Positions 10,330-19,392 of a stretch of DNA of 64,000 nt are shown one piece after another. Positions within the stretch are counted from its first letter, which is position 1; every line of letters starts with the position of its first letter. Position numbers and translations under genes: made by a program. Under the pieces are notes generated by a model. That model made no database searches. It had not been told where the DNA came from and worked only from the letters and a program-made list of their open reading frames with translations. The DNA is from Eubacterium sp. AF36-5BH (GTDB lineage: Bacteria > Bacillota > Clostridia > Lachnospirales > Lachnospiraceae), in contig NZ_QTVG01000009.1 in the NCBI RefSeq assembly GCF_003460505.1, forward strand, positions 39,657 through 103,656. Reading direction: 5' to 3'.

Positions 10330-10854
10330 TTACTTAGTAAGATTATCAATTACAAACTGATATATTTTTTGACTGTTGTTCATTGCTTCCCAATTAGTAC
10401 ACATCTTAGATGCCATGTGCTTATCAGGGGTTGAAATATTCAGCTCAATTAACGTGCTGTCACCTTCTTTTACCTGACAATGTACCACATAGTCTCCATT
10501 AGAAGCCCTGTAATAATCAGACACCGTACCTACCTCGTTTCTAAGTTCGTATCTGTTGTCAACCAAAAACATATCTATATCATCAATAACCTGGTTAGGT
10601 ATTTTGTTCTCGAAGAATTTAAGACTCTCTCTCCCCTCTGATGATAAATGGTAATATGATGTATTTCTGTTTACATTTGAAAAAACAAACCCATCCTCAA
10701 TAAGTTCATTAATTGCTTTCTGCACAGCAAAATAATTTGTATATTCATTTTCCAAAAAGAATTGTGCAATCTGTGAGTTAGTCAATGGAAATTCTACTTT
10801 ATTTAACATATGCATAATCATTAACTTGTATAAAGTTTCTGTTTCTATTGCCAT
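10330..10854 (-). CDS. DUF4364 family protein (winged-helix-like)
   Basis: 174-aa protein of the DUF4364 family, found mainly in Clostridia, with no established function. The first ~75 residues (LYKLMIMHMLNKVEFPLTNSQIA through the LSSEGRESL segment) read like a winged helix-turn-helix. The C-terminal half is mixed beta/alpha with an acidic segment (PNQVIDDIDMFLVD). The ribosome site GAGGAG lies inside the end of ysxC, only 3 bp away, which suggests translational coupling. Its place between ysxC and lepA suggests a housekeeping or regulatory role, but this is inference. Confidence 0.88.
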   Translation of the reverse strand: MAIETETLYKLMIMHMLNKVEFPLTNSQIAQFFLENEYTNYFAVQKAINELIEDGFVFSNVNRNTSYYHLSSEGRESLKFFENKIPNQVIDDIDMFLVDNRYELRNEVGTVSDYYRASNGDYVVHCQVKEGDSTLIELNISTPDKHMASKMCTNWEAMNNSQKIYQFVIDNLTK

Positions 10855-10857
10855 ATT

Positions 10858-11457
10858 CTACTCCTCTACTGTACCTTTTGCTAATTCTTCTATAACCTGT
10901 AAAATTTCTTCTTTTCCCTGCTTTGTCTGAGCTGAGAATGGTAAAATCTTTGTTCCCGGAATTACATTTAATCCCTGACGAATCATTTTGATGTTCTTCT
11001 GAACCTGACTTCTTTTTATCTTATCTAACTTAGTTGCTATGATAATCGGTTCATAGCCGTTTGCCAAAATCCACTCATACATATTAACGTCATTCTTTGA
11101 TGGCTCATGTCTTATGTCTATTAACAAAAACACTGCCTGCAACATTTGTGAAGTATGAAGATAATTTTCAATCATCCTGCCCCACTTTGCTTTTATTTCC
11201 TTAGACACGCTGGCATAACCATACCCCGGTAGGTCTACGAAATACATTTCCTTATTTACATTGTAAAAATTAATTGTCTGAGTTTTTCCCGGCTGAGAAG
11301 ATGTTCTAGCCAATGCTTTTCTATTAACCAAACCATTTATTAATGATGATTTTCCTACATTTGACTTTCCTGCAAAAGCAATTTCCGGCATTGTATTTTC
11401 CGGTAATTTACTTGTTATTCCACAAACTGTTTCCAATTCAACATTTTTAACTATCAT
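10858..11457 (-). CDS. ysxC: YsxC/EngB ribosome-assembly GTPase
   Basis: Essential P-loop GTPase needed for late assembly of the 50S subunit. The 199-aa product has G1 AGKSNVGKSS (about 29-38), G3 DLPGYGYA and G4 TKLDK, and the FSAQTKQG segment near the C-terminus, all as expected for the TrmE-Era-EngA-YihA group. AGGAGAGA precedes the ATG. It lies directly downstream of lon (32 bp), the usual lon-ysxC order in Firmicutes. Confidence 0.97.
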   Translation of the reverse strand: MIVKNVELETVCGITSKLPENTMPEIAFAGKSNVGKSSLINGLVNRKALARTSSQPGKTQTINFYNVNKEMYFVDLPGYGYASVSKEIKAKWGRMIENYLHTSQMLQAVFLLIDIRHEPSKNDVNMYEWILANGYEPIIIATKLDKIKRSQVQKNIKMIRQGLNVIPGTKILPFSAQTKQGKEEILQVIEELAKGTVEE

Positions 11458-11489
11458 CTTCTCTCCTATCTTTCACTGTAAATCAAATT

Positions 11490-13802
11490 CTAAACTAATG
11501 CAATCTTTATAACATCATCCATTGTTTCAGCCAGAACAATTTTCATTCCGCCTGTTATCTCTTTTGATATTTCTTCAAGCATTGATTTGTTCTTCTTAGG
11601 TACTACTACAATCTTAATACCTGCGTTCTTTGCTGCCAATAACTTTTCTTTTAATCCACCAATTGGCATAACCTTCCCTCGTAAATTAATTTCACCGGTC
11701 ATTGCAACTTTACAGTTCACTTCTCTGTTTGTAACAGCCGAAAGTATTGCTGTTGCCATGGTGATACCTGCTGACGGCCCATCCTTTGGCACTGCCCCTT
11801 CCGGAACATGAATATGTATGTCATGTTTTTCAAAGTAATCATCTGCCACGCCATACTTACCTGCAATGCTTCTTACATAAGAAAGTGCAATCTGTGCAGA
11901 TTCTTTCATAACATCGCCTAACTGACCTGTTAATTTCAGCTGACCCTTGCCAGGCATTGTGTTTACTTCAATTTGTAAAGTTGTTCCACCAACTGCTGTC
12001 CAGGCAAGTCCTCTTACAATACCAATATCATTCTTTTCATTAGCCTTGTCATCGTCAAAAATCTTTCTTCCAAGATATTTTTCAATATTCTTTGAAGTAA
12101 CCTTTAAACGCTTTTTGTTGTTTTTGATAATAAGACCTGCTGCTTTGCGACAAATCTTTGAAATTTCTCTTTCTAACTGTCTTACACCTGCTTCTCTTGT
12201 ATAGTAGCGGATAATACTGTTAATTGCTTCATCTGTGATGGATAACCAGCTTTTCTTTATACCATTTTTTTCAAATTCTTTACTAATTAAATGTTCCTTG
12301 GCAATATGGAATTTTTCGTTTTGAGTATAACCTTCAATTTCTATTATTTCCATTCTGTCAAGTAAAGGTCTTGGAATTGTGCCTGCGTCATTAGCTGTTG
12401 CCACAAATAAAACCTTTGATAAATCAATTGGTATTTCAGCGTAATTATCTCTAAACTTTGAGTTCTGCTCTGAATCCAACACTTCTAATAAGGCTGACGC
12501 CGGATCTCCATGAACTCCCTGTCCCATTTTATCTATTTCATCAAATAAAATTAAAGGATTAGAACTTCCTGCCTGCTTTAGTCCTTTAAGGATTCTACCT
12601 GGCATTGCTCCTAAATATGTTTTACGGTGTCCGCGAATTTCTGACTCATCACTAACACCACCTAATGATATTCTAACATATTTCTTGTTAAGTGCCTCTG
12701 CAATTGATTTTGCAATACTTGTCTTACCTGTTCCCGGAGGTCCCACAAGACAAATAATCGGTGCCTCACCCTTTGCCATAGTCAATTGTCTTACAGCTAA
12801 AAATTCTAAAATTCTTTCTTTAACTTTAGTTAATTGGTAATGGTCTCTATTTAAAATTTCCTCTGCATTCTGCAGGTTGGGATTTTCTTCTGTTTCATTG
12901 TTCCATGGCAAATCTAACATTGTTTCCAAATAGGTTCTAATAATGTTACCTTCTGCCGGATTACCCATGGCTGATTTATATCTTGAAAGTTCTTTTAATA
13001 ATTTTTCTTTAACACTGTCATCTGCGTTTAAATTATTAATCTTCTCTTCAAGCTGATCTGTTTCTGCGTCAAAGTCATCCCCTAATTCTTCTTTGATAAT
13101 CTGCATCTGTTCGCGAAGAATATGTTCCTTCTGACTTTTTTCTAAACGTTGTTTAACTTTTTCTATAATCTCATTTCTAACCTGTGCAACTTCATTTTCT
13201 TTTGCAAGGAACGAATATATAGTAGTAAATTTATCTTCAATACTGTTCTGTTCCAAGTATTCCTGTTTTAATTTATATCCTACTTTTATTCTCATTAAAA
13301 TCTGGTTCATTAGAGTTTCAATATTACTAATATCTAACAAACCTCTTAAACTTGAAGGAGATAATTCTCTTACCTTACCCTCGAATAATTTTAAAGTATC
13401 TCTTAATTCTCTAACATAAGCTTCTTCCTGCGCCTCTGTTAAAGTATTTTTATCTTCTTCTATAATTGAAACTTCCCCGGCAAAATGTCCATCAGCCATG
13501 TATAAAGACTGTATTTCTCCTTTAGCTTTTGCCTCCACCATAACTCTTACCACGTCATCAGGAAGTTTATTTAACTGCTTTACAACTACAACTGTTCCAA
13601 CCTTGTATATACCATCAAAACCCGGTGTGTCTTCCACCGGGTCTTTTTGTGCAACAACAAACAATTCTTTATCGTCAATCATTGACTCTTCTGCTGCTGC
13701 AATTGATGCTTTTCTGCGAACGTCAAAATGAACAGTTGTTCCCGGTATAATAGTAAGGCCTCTTAATGGTATAACCGGAAAAGTTTTTAAGTTCTCTGAC
13801 AT
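11490..13802 (-). CDS. lon: Lon ATP-dependent protease
   Basis: Homohexameric AAA+ serine protease that degrades damaged and regulatory proteins. The ATG at 13802 (MSENLKTFPVIPLRG) has AAGGAG upstream and is preferred over the open frame to 13823, giving 770 aa. It has the N-terminal LON domain (1-200), a coiled region, Walker A GPPGTGKTS, and Walker B LFDEIDKMG. The C-terminal protease domain carries the catalytic Ser in PKDGPSAG and the catalytic Lys in the downstream GLKEKLLAAKNAG region. It is part of the tig-clpP-clpX-lon-ysxC operon, 36 bp after clpX. Confidence 0.98.
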   Translation of the reverse strand: MSENLKTFPVIPLRGLTIIPGTTVHFDVRRKASIAAAEESMIDDKELFVVAQKDPVEDTPGFDGIYKVGTVVVVKQLNKLPDDVVRVMVEAKAKGEIQSLYMADGHFAGEVSIIEEDKNTLTEAQEEAYVRELRDTLKLFEGKVRELSPSSLRGLLDISNIETLMNQILMRIKVGYKLKQEYLEQNSIEDKFTTIYSFLAKENEVAQVRNEIIEKVKQRLEKSQKEHILREQMQIIKEELGDDFDAETDQLEEKINNLNADDSVKEKLLKELSRYKSAMGNPAEGNIIRTYLETMLDLPWNNETEENPNLQNAEEILNRDHYQLTKVKERILEFLAVRQLTMAKGEAPIICLVGPPGTGKTSIAKSIAEALNKKYVRISLGGVSDESEIRGHRKTYLGAMPGRILKGLKQAGSSNPLILFDEIDKMGQGVHGDPASALLEVLDSEQNSKFRDNYAEIPIDLSKVLFVATANDAGTIPRPLLDRMEIIEIEGYTQNEKFHIAKEHLISKEFEKNGIKKSWLSITDEAINSIIRYYTREAGVRQLEREISKICRKAAGLIIKNNKKRLKVTSKNIEKYLGRKIFDDDKANEKNDIGIVRGLAWTAVGGTTLQIEVNTMPGKGQLKLTGQLGDVMKESAQIALSYVRSIAGKYGVADDYFEKHDIHIHVPEGAVPKDGPSAGITMATAILSAVTNREVNCKVAMTGEINLRGKVMPIGGLKEKLLAAKNAGIKIVVVPKKNKSMLEEISKEITGGMKIVLAETMDDVIKIALV

Positions 13803-13838
13803 GTCTTCTCCTTGTAATAGCAACTTAAATGTGGCTAA

Positions 13839-15113
13839 TTATTTCTTTTTTGTAGTATTCTTTTTAGGGATTACCGAATTATAAATTATTTCAGGATCCG
13901 CTAATCCATTTACCACATCTTCATTTATAATACATTCTTTTATTGATTCGTCAGATGGTGTCTCATACATAATATCCATAATAACATTTTCAATAATTGC
14001 TCTAAGGCCTCTTGCACCTGTTTTTCTCTTAACAGTTAATTTGGCAATAGCGTTTATCGCTTCATCTGTAAATGTTAGTTTAACTCCATCTAACTCAAAC
14101 AATTTCTTATACTGTTTAACTAAAGCATTCTTTGGTTCTGTTAAAATCTTTTCTAATGCTTTTTCATCTAAATAATCTAATGTAACTGTTACCGGTACTC
14201 TTCCGATAAATTCAGGAATCAAACCGAACTTAACTAAATCTTCCGGCATAACTTCCTTCAACAATTCATCTTCAACAATTTCAGATTTCTCAGCAATTTC
14301 AGTATTGAAACCTATTGAACTCTTATCAAGTCTTCTTTCAATAATCTTATCAAGTCCTGCAAAAGCTCCACCACAAATAAATAAAATATTTGTAGTATCA
14401 ATAGGGATAAGTTCCTGCTGTGGATGTTTTCTTCCACCCTGTGGTGGAACACTGGCTTCTGTTCCTTCTAAGATTTTAAGCAAAGCCTGCTGAACACCTT
14501 CACCTGAAACGTCTCTTGTAATAGAAACATTCTCTGATTTCTTTGTAATCTTATCGATTTCATCTATATAAATAATACCATGTTCTGCTCTCTCAATATC
14601 ATAGTCTGCTGCCTGAATTAATTTAAGCAGAATATTTTCAACATCTTCACCAACATAACCAGCCTCTGTTAATGTTGTAGCATCTGCAATTGCAAAAGGT
14701 ACATTTAAAATTTTGGCTAATGTTTGAGCAAGATATGTTTTACCTGAACCTGTTGGACCAAGTAGTAATATATTTGACTTCTGTAATTCTACATCTAAAT
14801 CTTTGTCCGCCAATACTCTCTTGTAATGGTTGTAAACAGCAACTGAAAGAACTTTCTTTGCTTCCTGCTGTCCAATAACATATTGATCCAAGAATTCTTT
14901 TATTTCTTTAGGCTTTAGTAAATTGATTTCATCACTTGCACTTTTCTTTTCATCACCATAGATTTCATCATCAACTATGCTTGCACAAATCTCAACACAT
15001 TCATCACAAATGTATGCATTGTTCGGACCTGCTATAAGTCTTCTAACCTGATTCTCACTTCTACCGCAAAAAGAACAGCGCAAATTGTTATCAGTTATAT
15101 TTTTATTTGCCAT
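13839..15113 (-). CDS. clpX: ClpX unfoldase subunit of ClpXP
   Basis: AAA+ unfoldase that recognises substrates and feeds them to ClpP. The 424-aa protein has an N-terminal zinc-binding domain with two CxxC pairs (CSFC...CDEC, about 14-39). It also has Walker [10 protein letters not shown], Walker [11 protein letters not shown], sensor-2 GARGLR, and the ClpP-docking IGF loop, seen as SSIGF. GAGG lies upstream of the ATG. It follows clpP with a hairpin in the 65-bp gap, so its level may be tuned separately. Confidence 0.98.
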   Translation of the reverse strand: MANKNITDNNLRCSFCGRSENQVRRLIAGPNNAYICDECVEICASIVDDEIYGDEKKSASDEINLLKPKEIKEFLDQYVIGQQEAKKVLSVAVYNHYKRVLADKDLDVELQKSNILLLGPTGSGKTYLAQTLAKILNVPFAIADATTLTEAGYVGEDVENILLKLIQAADYDIERAEHGIIYIDEIDKITKKSENVSITRDVSGEGVQQALLKILEGTEASVPPQGGRKHPQQELIPIDTTNILFICGGAFAGLDKIIERRLDKSSIGFNTEIAEKSEIVEDELLKEVMPEDLVKFGLIPEFIGRVPVTVTLDYLDEKALEKILTEPKNALVKQYKKLFELDGVKLTFTDEAINAIAKLTVKRKTGARGLRAIIENVIMDIMYETPSDESIKECIINEDVVNGLADPEIIYNSVIPKKNTTKKK

Positions 15114-15142
15114 AATAACCTCGCATTAATCTAAATTTGAAC

Positions 15143-15173
15143 ATAAGGCACCACAGTAATTGCGGTGCCTTAT
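15143..15173 (-). terminator. Intercistronic hairpin between clpP and clpX
   Basis: 10-bp stem ATAAGGCACC/GGTGCCTTAT lying 5 bp past the clpP stop. It lacks a clear U-tract, so it is more likely an attenuator or RNA-processing site than a full terminator. Confidence 0.5.
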
Positions 15174-15178
15174 TCATT

Positions 15179-15760
15179 CTATCTCTGTTTAATTACCTGA
15201 TCTACTAAACCATATTCTTTAGCTTCATCTGCACTCATCCAGTTGTCTCTGTCAGTATCCTTTTCAACAACTTTAACGGGTTGACCTGAATTTGCTGCCA
15301 AAATGTCGTTCAATTTCTTTTTAGTCTTTAAAATGTGCTCTGCAGCTATTTGAATTTCTGTAGCCTGTCCTTGTGCACCGCCAAGTGGCTGATGAATCAT
15401 AATTTCTGCATTTGGAAGGGCATATCTCTTTCCTTTAGCACCACTTGATAAGAGGAATGCTCCCATACTTGCCGCCATACCGATACAAGTAGTTGAAACA
15501 TCACACTTTACATAATTCATTGTGTCATAAATAGCCATACCGGCTGTAACAGAACCGCCCGGGCTATTGATATACATATGAATGTCTTTTCCAGGATCTT
15601 CTGATTCTAAAAATAGAAGCTGTGCTACAACAACACTTGCTGTTGCATCATTTATCTCTTCTCCTAAGAAAATAATTCTGTCCTTTAATAATCTTGAGTA
15701 AATATCATATGAACGTTCACCACGTGAATTCTGTTCAATGACATAAGGTACTAATGCCAT
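15179..15760 (-). CDS. clpP: ClpP serine protease subunit
   Basis: Barrel-forming peptidase of ClpXP, 193 aa, standard length. The catalytic triad is visible: Ser98 (GMAASMGA), His123 (MIHQPLGG) and Asp172 (DTDRDNWM). The oxyanion-loop sequence [15 protein letters not shown] is intact. The N-terminal [24 protein letters not shown] segment is typical of ClpP1. AAGGAGG precedes the ATG. It lies 35 bp after tig, as in most Clostridia. Confidence 0.98.
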   Translation of the reverse strand: MALVPYVIEQNSRGERSYDIYSRLLKDRIIFLGEEINDATASVVVAQLLFLESEDPGKDIHMYINSPGGSVTAGMAIYDTMNYVKCDVSTTCIGMAASMGAFLLSSGAKGKRYALPNAEIMIHQPLGGAQGQATEIQIAAEHILKTKKKLNDILAANSGQPVKVVEKDTDRDNWMSADEAKEYGLVDQVIKQR

Positions 15761-15795
15761 AATCTATACCTCCTTAATAAATGCTAACAAATATC

Positions 15796-17076
15796 TTATT
15801 TAGCTTTTTCTACTACTAACTTAGCAGCCTTTCTTGCACAGATGTCAGCTCTGATGTTCTTCTTATCATCATCTGATAATAATTCATTAACCTTATCAGC
15901 TTCCATCTGATATCTTTCAGCCATTCTCTTGATTTCTTCATCAAATTCTTCATCTGATGCTTCAATCTTTTCAGCCTTAACAATAGCTTCAAGAACTAAG
16001 CTTGACTGTACTCTTGCTTCAGCCTGTGGCTTAACCTGTTCTGTAAGCTGATCTACAGTTGTACCTGTAAACTGCATATACTGGTCAAAAGAAATTCCCT
16101 GCATAGCAATGTTCTGTGCAAATTCTTCAACCATCTGCTGGCACTGAGCTTCAATCATCTTTTCAGGAATATCCATTTCTGAATCATTAACGATTGCTTC
16201 AATTACCTTGCTTTCCTTATCAGCTTCAGCTTCCTGTGCTTTCTTTTCTTCAAGATTCTTCTTAATGTCTGCCTTGTATTCATCTAATGTATCAAATTCT
16301 GAAACATCCTGTGCGAAATCATCATCTAATTCAGGATATTCCTTAACTTTAATTTCCTTAATTGTTACTTTGAACATTGCTGGCTTTCCTGCAAGTTCTT
16401 TAGCCTGATACTGTTCTGGGAATGTAACGTTTACTTCTACTTCTTCTCCAACTTTCTTTCCAATAAGCTGTTCTTCAAAAGTATCAATAAATGAATGTGA
16501 ACCAATTGTAAGTGGGTAATCTTCACCCTTTCCACCTTCAAATGCTACTCCATCAACAAAACCTTCGAAATCGATTGTTGTCTGATCTCCGTCTTCAACT
16601 GCCTTATCGTCAGCAGCTACAAGTCTTGCGTTCTGTTCCTTAACCTTATCAAGTTCAGCAGCTACATCTTCATCTGTAACTGTTGTGTCCATAGCTTCAA
16701 CCTTAACTCCCTTGTACTTTCCAAGTTTGATTTCAGGCTTAAGTGTTACTTCAGCTTCAAAAATAAATGATTTTCCTTTTTCAATCTGTGTTACATTGAT
16801 TTCAGGACGAGCAACGATTTCTAATTCACTTTCTGCTGCTGCATTTGCATAAGCATCTGGAATTAATTCGTTTGCAGCTTCTTCATAGAAAACGCCTGCA
16901 CCGTACATTTTTTCTACCATAGCGTAAGGTACTTTACCTTTTCTAAATCCTGGTACGTTAAATTTATTCTTGTTCTTCTGATATGCTGCCTGAATGGCCT
17001 TATCAAATTCTTCTGCCGGTACTTCAATAGTAAGCTTTGCTGTGTTATTTTCTAACTTTTCTACCTGTAAACTCAT
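15796..17076 (-). CDS. tig: Trigger factor, ribosome-bound chaperone
   Basis: First chaperone met by nascent chains, also a prolyl isomerase. 426 aa: an N-terminal ribosome-binding domain with the signature GFRKGKVP (about 43-50), an FKBP-type PPIase domain (about 150-240, including TIDFEGFVDGVAFEGG), and a long helical C-terminal domain rich in Glu and Lys. AAGGAGG is present upstream of the ATG. It heads the operon that continues through clpP, clpX, lon, ysxC, DUF4364 and lepA, and it has a clear promoter about 100 bp upstream. Confidence 0.98.
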   Translation of the reverse strand: MSLQVEKLENNTAKLTIEVPAEEFDKAIQAAYQKNKNKFNVPGFRKGKVPYAMVEKMYGAGVFYEEAANELIPDAYANAAAESELEIVARPEINVTQIEKGKSFIFEAEVTLKPEIKLGKYKGVKVEAMDTTVTDEDVAAELDKVKEQNARLVAADDKAVEDGDQTTIDFEGFVDGVAFEGGKGEDYPLTIGSHSFIDTFEEQLIGKKVGEEVEVNVTFPEQYQAKELAGKPAMFKVTIKEIKVKEYPELDDDFAQDVSEFDTLDEYKADIKKNLEEKKAQEAEADKESKVIEAIVNDSEMDIPEKMIEAQCQQMVEEFAQNIAMQGISFDQYMQFTGTTVDQLTEQVKPQAEARVQSSLVLEAIVKAEKIEASDEEFDEEIKRMAERYQMEADKVNELLSDDDKKNIRADICARKAAKLVVEKAK

Positions 17077-17173
17077 TATTTTTCCTCCTTGTTATAAAAA
17101 CGGGTATGAGTATCCCATTTAATTCATTGAATTTTACTCGTCATAGCCTAGTAACCTATTGACGCAGTGTATG

Positions 17174-17202
17174 ATTATATCATATTTTCTTTTTCTTGTC
17201 AC
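17174..17202 (-). promoter_or_regulatory. Promoter of the tig-clpP-clpX-lon operon
   Basis: Minus strand: -35 GTGACA (17197-17202), 17-bp spacer, perfect -10 TATAAT (17174-17179). A leader of about 90 nt separates it from the tig start. I see no CtsR heptad repeat or CIRCE next to it. Confidence 0.75.
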
Positions 17203-17237
17203 TACCTTTTAAACCACATATTTTCAACAGTATTCTA

Positions 17238-17783
17238 CTAATTATACTGAATCTGGTCAGCTATTTTGCCACTTGTTTCCTCATCAATAAGACATGAGAT
17301 TAATTCAAGTCCAAGCTCTAATGCAACTCCTAGACCTTTTCCTGTAATAATATTGCCGTCTCTTACAACACCACCGCCATATTCCTTACATTCCATCTTG
17401 TCTGCAAAACTTGGAAATGAAGTTGCCCTCTTGTCCTTCAAAATACCAAGACTGCTAAAAATACTTGGTGCCGCGCAAATTGCTGCTAACCACTTACCCT
17501 GTTCATTATACTTAATGATATGGTCCTTTAATGTTCCACACTCACTTAAATTTGTTGTTCCCGGCATTCCTCCCGGCAAGAAAATACAATCGCCCTGTTC
17601 AAAGTCGATTTCATCTATTGTCTTGTCTGCAAAGAATTTAACCTTATGAGAACTTTCAACCATTAATTCTTCCTTGATGGATACTGTAACTACATTCAAC
17701 TTAGCTCTTCTAAGTAAATCCACAACCATCAAACATTCAACTTCCTCTAATCCGTCTGCTAAAAATGCATATACTGTTTTCAT
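17238..17783 (-). CDS. DJ-1/PfpI family protein
   Basis: 181-aa protein of the DJ-1 subgroup (once annotated as ThiJ); family members include glyoxalase-like and deglycase-like enzymes, but many have no proven reaction. The nucleophile-elbow cysteine is Cys103 (AAICAAPSIF), and the partner acidic residue lies in DGLEEVE (residues 10-16). PGGMPGTTNL is the oxyanion-loop motif. The protein is cytoplasmic with no signal peptide. AGGAGG precedes the ATG. It appears to be a single-gene unit upstream of tig; the exact activity cannot be inferred. Confidence 0.92.
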   Translation of the reverse strand: MKTVYAFLADGLEEVECLMVVDLLRRAKLNVVTVSIKEELMVESSHKVKFFADKTIDEIDFEQGDCIFLPGGMPGTTNLSECGTLKDHIIKYNEQGKWLAAICAAPSIFSSLGILKDKRATSFPSFADKMECKEYGGGVVRDGNIITGKGLGVALELGLELISCLIDEETSGKIADQIQYN

Positions 17784-17957
17784 TTAAAACCTCCTGTTTA
17801 TTTAATGTGTCAAATATAATCATTTAACCTATAATTAACATAAGTATAATAGTAAATAACCGAATTTAATTATATCATAAGGGTATAATATTTGTTATAC
17901 TAAAAAATATTGTAAAAAAATTATTAATTAAATATTTTCGTAATAAATTTATTATAT

Positions 17958-18098
17958 CTGCTGTGGGAAACATACAACATTTAAGAAAGTGCTGGTAGCC
18001 CGTCGGTTCATCAAGGCAGCGTAGTCGGCTTGATAGAACCGCTACGAGGCGGACGCAGCGGGAGCGTGCTTTCGTAATGTTGTATGTTTTCACAGCAG
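17958..18098. ncRNA. Candidate structured RNA or stem-flanked palindromic element
   Basis: A 141-bp GC-rich island in a very AT-rich gap. Its ends pair over 22 Watson-Crick base pairs (CTGCTGTG with CACAGCAG, then AAACATACAACATT with AATGTTGTATGTTT). Inside is a nested rod: GAAAG/CTTTC, GTAGC/GCTAC, GGTTC/GAACC and ATCAAG/CTTGAT. Neither strand has a U-tract just after the terminal stem, and no long reading frame fits. It could be a structured RNA on either strand, or a MITE-like or palindromic intergenic repeat. I do not recognise a known family, and the strand is undetermined. Confidence 0.5.
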
Positions 18099-18152
18099 TG
18101 TATAAAATTGCGAAAATTTTAGGGTTACTAAGAAAGGTGGTTTCATTATAAT

Positions 18153-18611
18153 ATGGGAATGGAAATAGAAAAAAAATTTATACCTACAGATTTACCAAAA
18201 GATTTGGACAGTTACGAACATCATGTAATTGAACAGGCATATCTTAACACTGCTCCTGTTGTTAGGATTAGAAAACAGGATGATGACTATGTTCTTACTT
18301 ACAAAGGTAGTGGCATGATGGCTAGAGAAGAATATAATCTTCCACTGAATAAAAAAAGTTATGAGCATTTGTTAGAAAAAGCAGATGGCAACATTATCTC
18401 AAAAGTACGCTATCTTATTCCAATTAACGACGGAAAACTTACCGCCGAGTTAGATGTATTCAAAGGAACATTTGCCGGAATGCTTTTAGTTGAAGTGGAA
18501 TTTTCAAGTGTTGAACAGGCTGATGCTTTTCAAAAGCCTGACTGGTTTGGAGAAGATGTAACATATAGTAAAATATATCACAACAGCTATTTGTCACAGA
18601 TTAAGGGATAA
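18153..18611 (+). CDS. CYTH domain protein (probable inorganic triphosphatase)
   Basis: 152-aa protein with a CYTH (triphosphate tunnel metalloenzyme) domain, and the only clear plus-strand gene here. The signature ExExK is near the start (MEIEKKF, Glu4, Glu6, Lys8). Further tunnel-lining basic and acidic residues are visible: VRIRKQDDDYVLTYKG, LTAELDVF and VEVEFSS. Bacterial members of this short class hydrolyse inorganic tripolyphosphate with Mg2+, and some accept nucleotides. AAAGGTGG lies upstream of the ATG; a second ATG two codons in is possible. It is convergent with the ABC transporter genes and shares their terminator. Confidence 0.9.
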   Translation: MGMEIEKKFIPTDLPKDLDSYEHHVIEQAYLNTAPVVRIRKQDDDYVLTYKGSGMMAREEYNLPLNKKSYEHLLEKADGNIISKVRYLIPINDGKLTAELDVFKGTFAGMLLVEVEFSSVEQADAFQKPDWFGEDVTYSKIYHNSYLSQIKG

Positions 18612-18620
18612 TAAAAAAAC

Positions 18621-18694
18621 AGCACCAGCAAAAAATAAATAAGATTAATATACTGATGCCACTAATCTTTTTTATTTTTCATCAAACTGGTGCT
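18621..18694. terminator. Bidirectional terminator between convergent genes
   Basis: Inverted repeat AGCACCAG/CTGGTGCT with an extended AT-rich inner stem (AATAAGATTA...TAATCTTTTTTATT) between the CYTH gene (+) and the ABC ATPase gene (-). It should stop transcripts from both sides. Confidence 0.7.
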
Positions 18695-18720
18695 ATTTAT
18701 TATTCTGTTTTAATATTTAG

Positions 18721-19389
18721 CTATTCTATCTTTCCATCTTTTATTGTTATTATTCTACCGCATTTTTTTGCAACGGTCTCATCATGTGTAACAATAATCA
18801 CCGTTTTTCCTTCTTTATTCAGAGACGATAGTATTGACATGATTTTTTCAGCATTTACCGAGTCCAAAGCCCCTGTAGGCTCATCTGCCATTATATATTC
18901 AGGGTCACATACCAATGCCCTTGCTATTGCTACCCTCTGTTTTTCGCCTCCTGATAAAACAGATACCTTTTTGTTTGACAAATGTTCCACTCCTACTTTT
19001 TTCATTTTTTCTAAGGCTACTTCTCTTATTTTTTTCATAGAAGTTCTACTTAACATTAACGGAAGAGATACATTTTCCATAACAGTTTCGTCCTCAACCA
19101 ATCCAAAATCCTGTAATACAAATCCAATTTTTTCATTTCTAATTTTAGCCCTTTGTTTATTAGTAAAATCAGATATGTCTTCACCATCTAACTTGTAGGT
19201 TCCCTGATTGCATACATCCAACAAGCCTATTATATGTAAAAGGGTGGATTTGCCTGCTCCTGATTTACCCATTATTGCTATCATTTCGCCATCAGCAATA
19301 GTTAAATTGACACCATTTAACACTAATTGAATTTCGTTGTCTCTATTTATTTCATATTCTTTGTATATATTTGAAAGTTCTAATCCCAT
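18721..19389 (-). CDS. ABC transporter ATP-binding protein (LolD/MacB type)
   Basis: 222-aa ATPase that should power the two FtsX-like permeases encoded just upstream. Walker A is GKSGAGKST (about 41-49), the Q-loop VLQDFGLVEDETV, the signature LSGGEKQRVAIARA, Walker B YIMADEPTGALD, and the H-loop IIVTHDETV. The sequence type matches the MacB/LolD/bacitracin-resistance group, which moves peptides or lipids by mechanotransmission rather than by a classical channel. AAGGAA precedes the ATG. The gap to the permease is only 3 bp, so the three genes form one operon. The substrate is unknown. Confidence 0.95.
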   Translation of the reverse strand: MGLELSNIYKEYEINRDNEIQLVLNGVNLTIADGEMIAIMGKSGAGKSTLLHIIGLLDVCNQGTYKLDGEDISDFTNKQRAKIRNEKIGFVLQDFGLVEDETVMENVSLPLMLSRTSMKKIREVALEKMKKVGVEHLSNKKVSVLSGGEKQRVAIARALVCDPEYIMADEPTGALDSVNAEKIMSILSSLNKEGKTVIIVTHDETVAKKCGRIITIKDGKIE

Positions 19390-19392
19390 TTT

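Noticed and set aside
17098..17116. GGGTATGAGTATCCC considered as a hairpin in the tig leader
   Set aside because: Only three G-C pairs form before mismatches, so it is too weak.
17266..17649. 127-codon plus-strand ORF opposite the DJ-1 gene
   Set aside because: Antisense shadow; the minus-strand gene has intact family motifs and a ribosome site.
17875..18093. 72-codon minus-strand ORF over the palindromic element
   Set aside because: Crosses the structured element, has no ribosome site and reads as a shadow of the stems.
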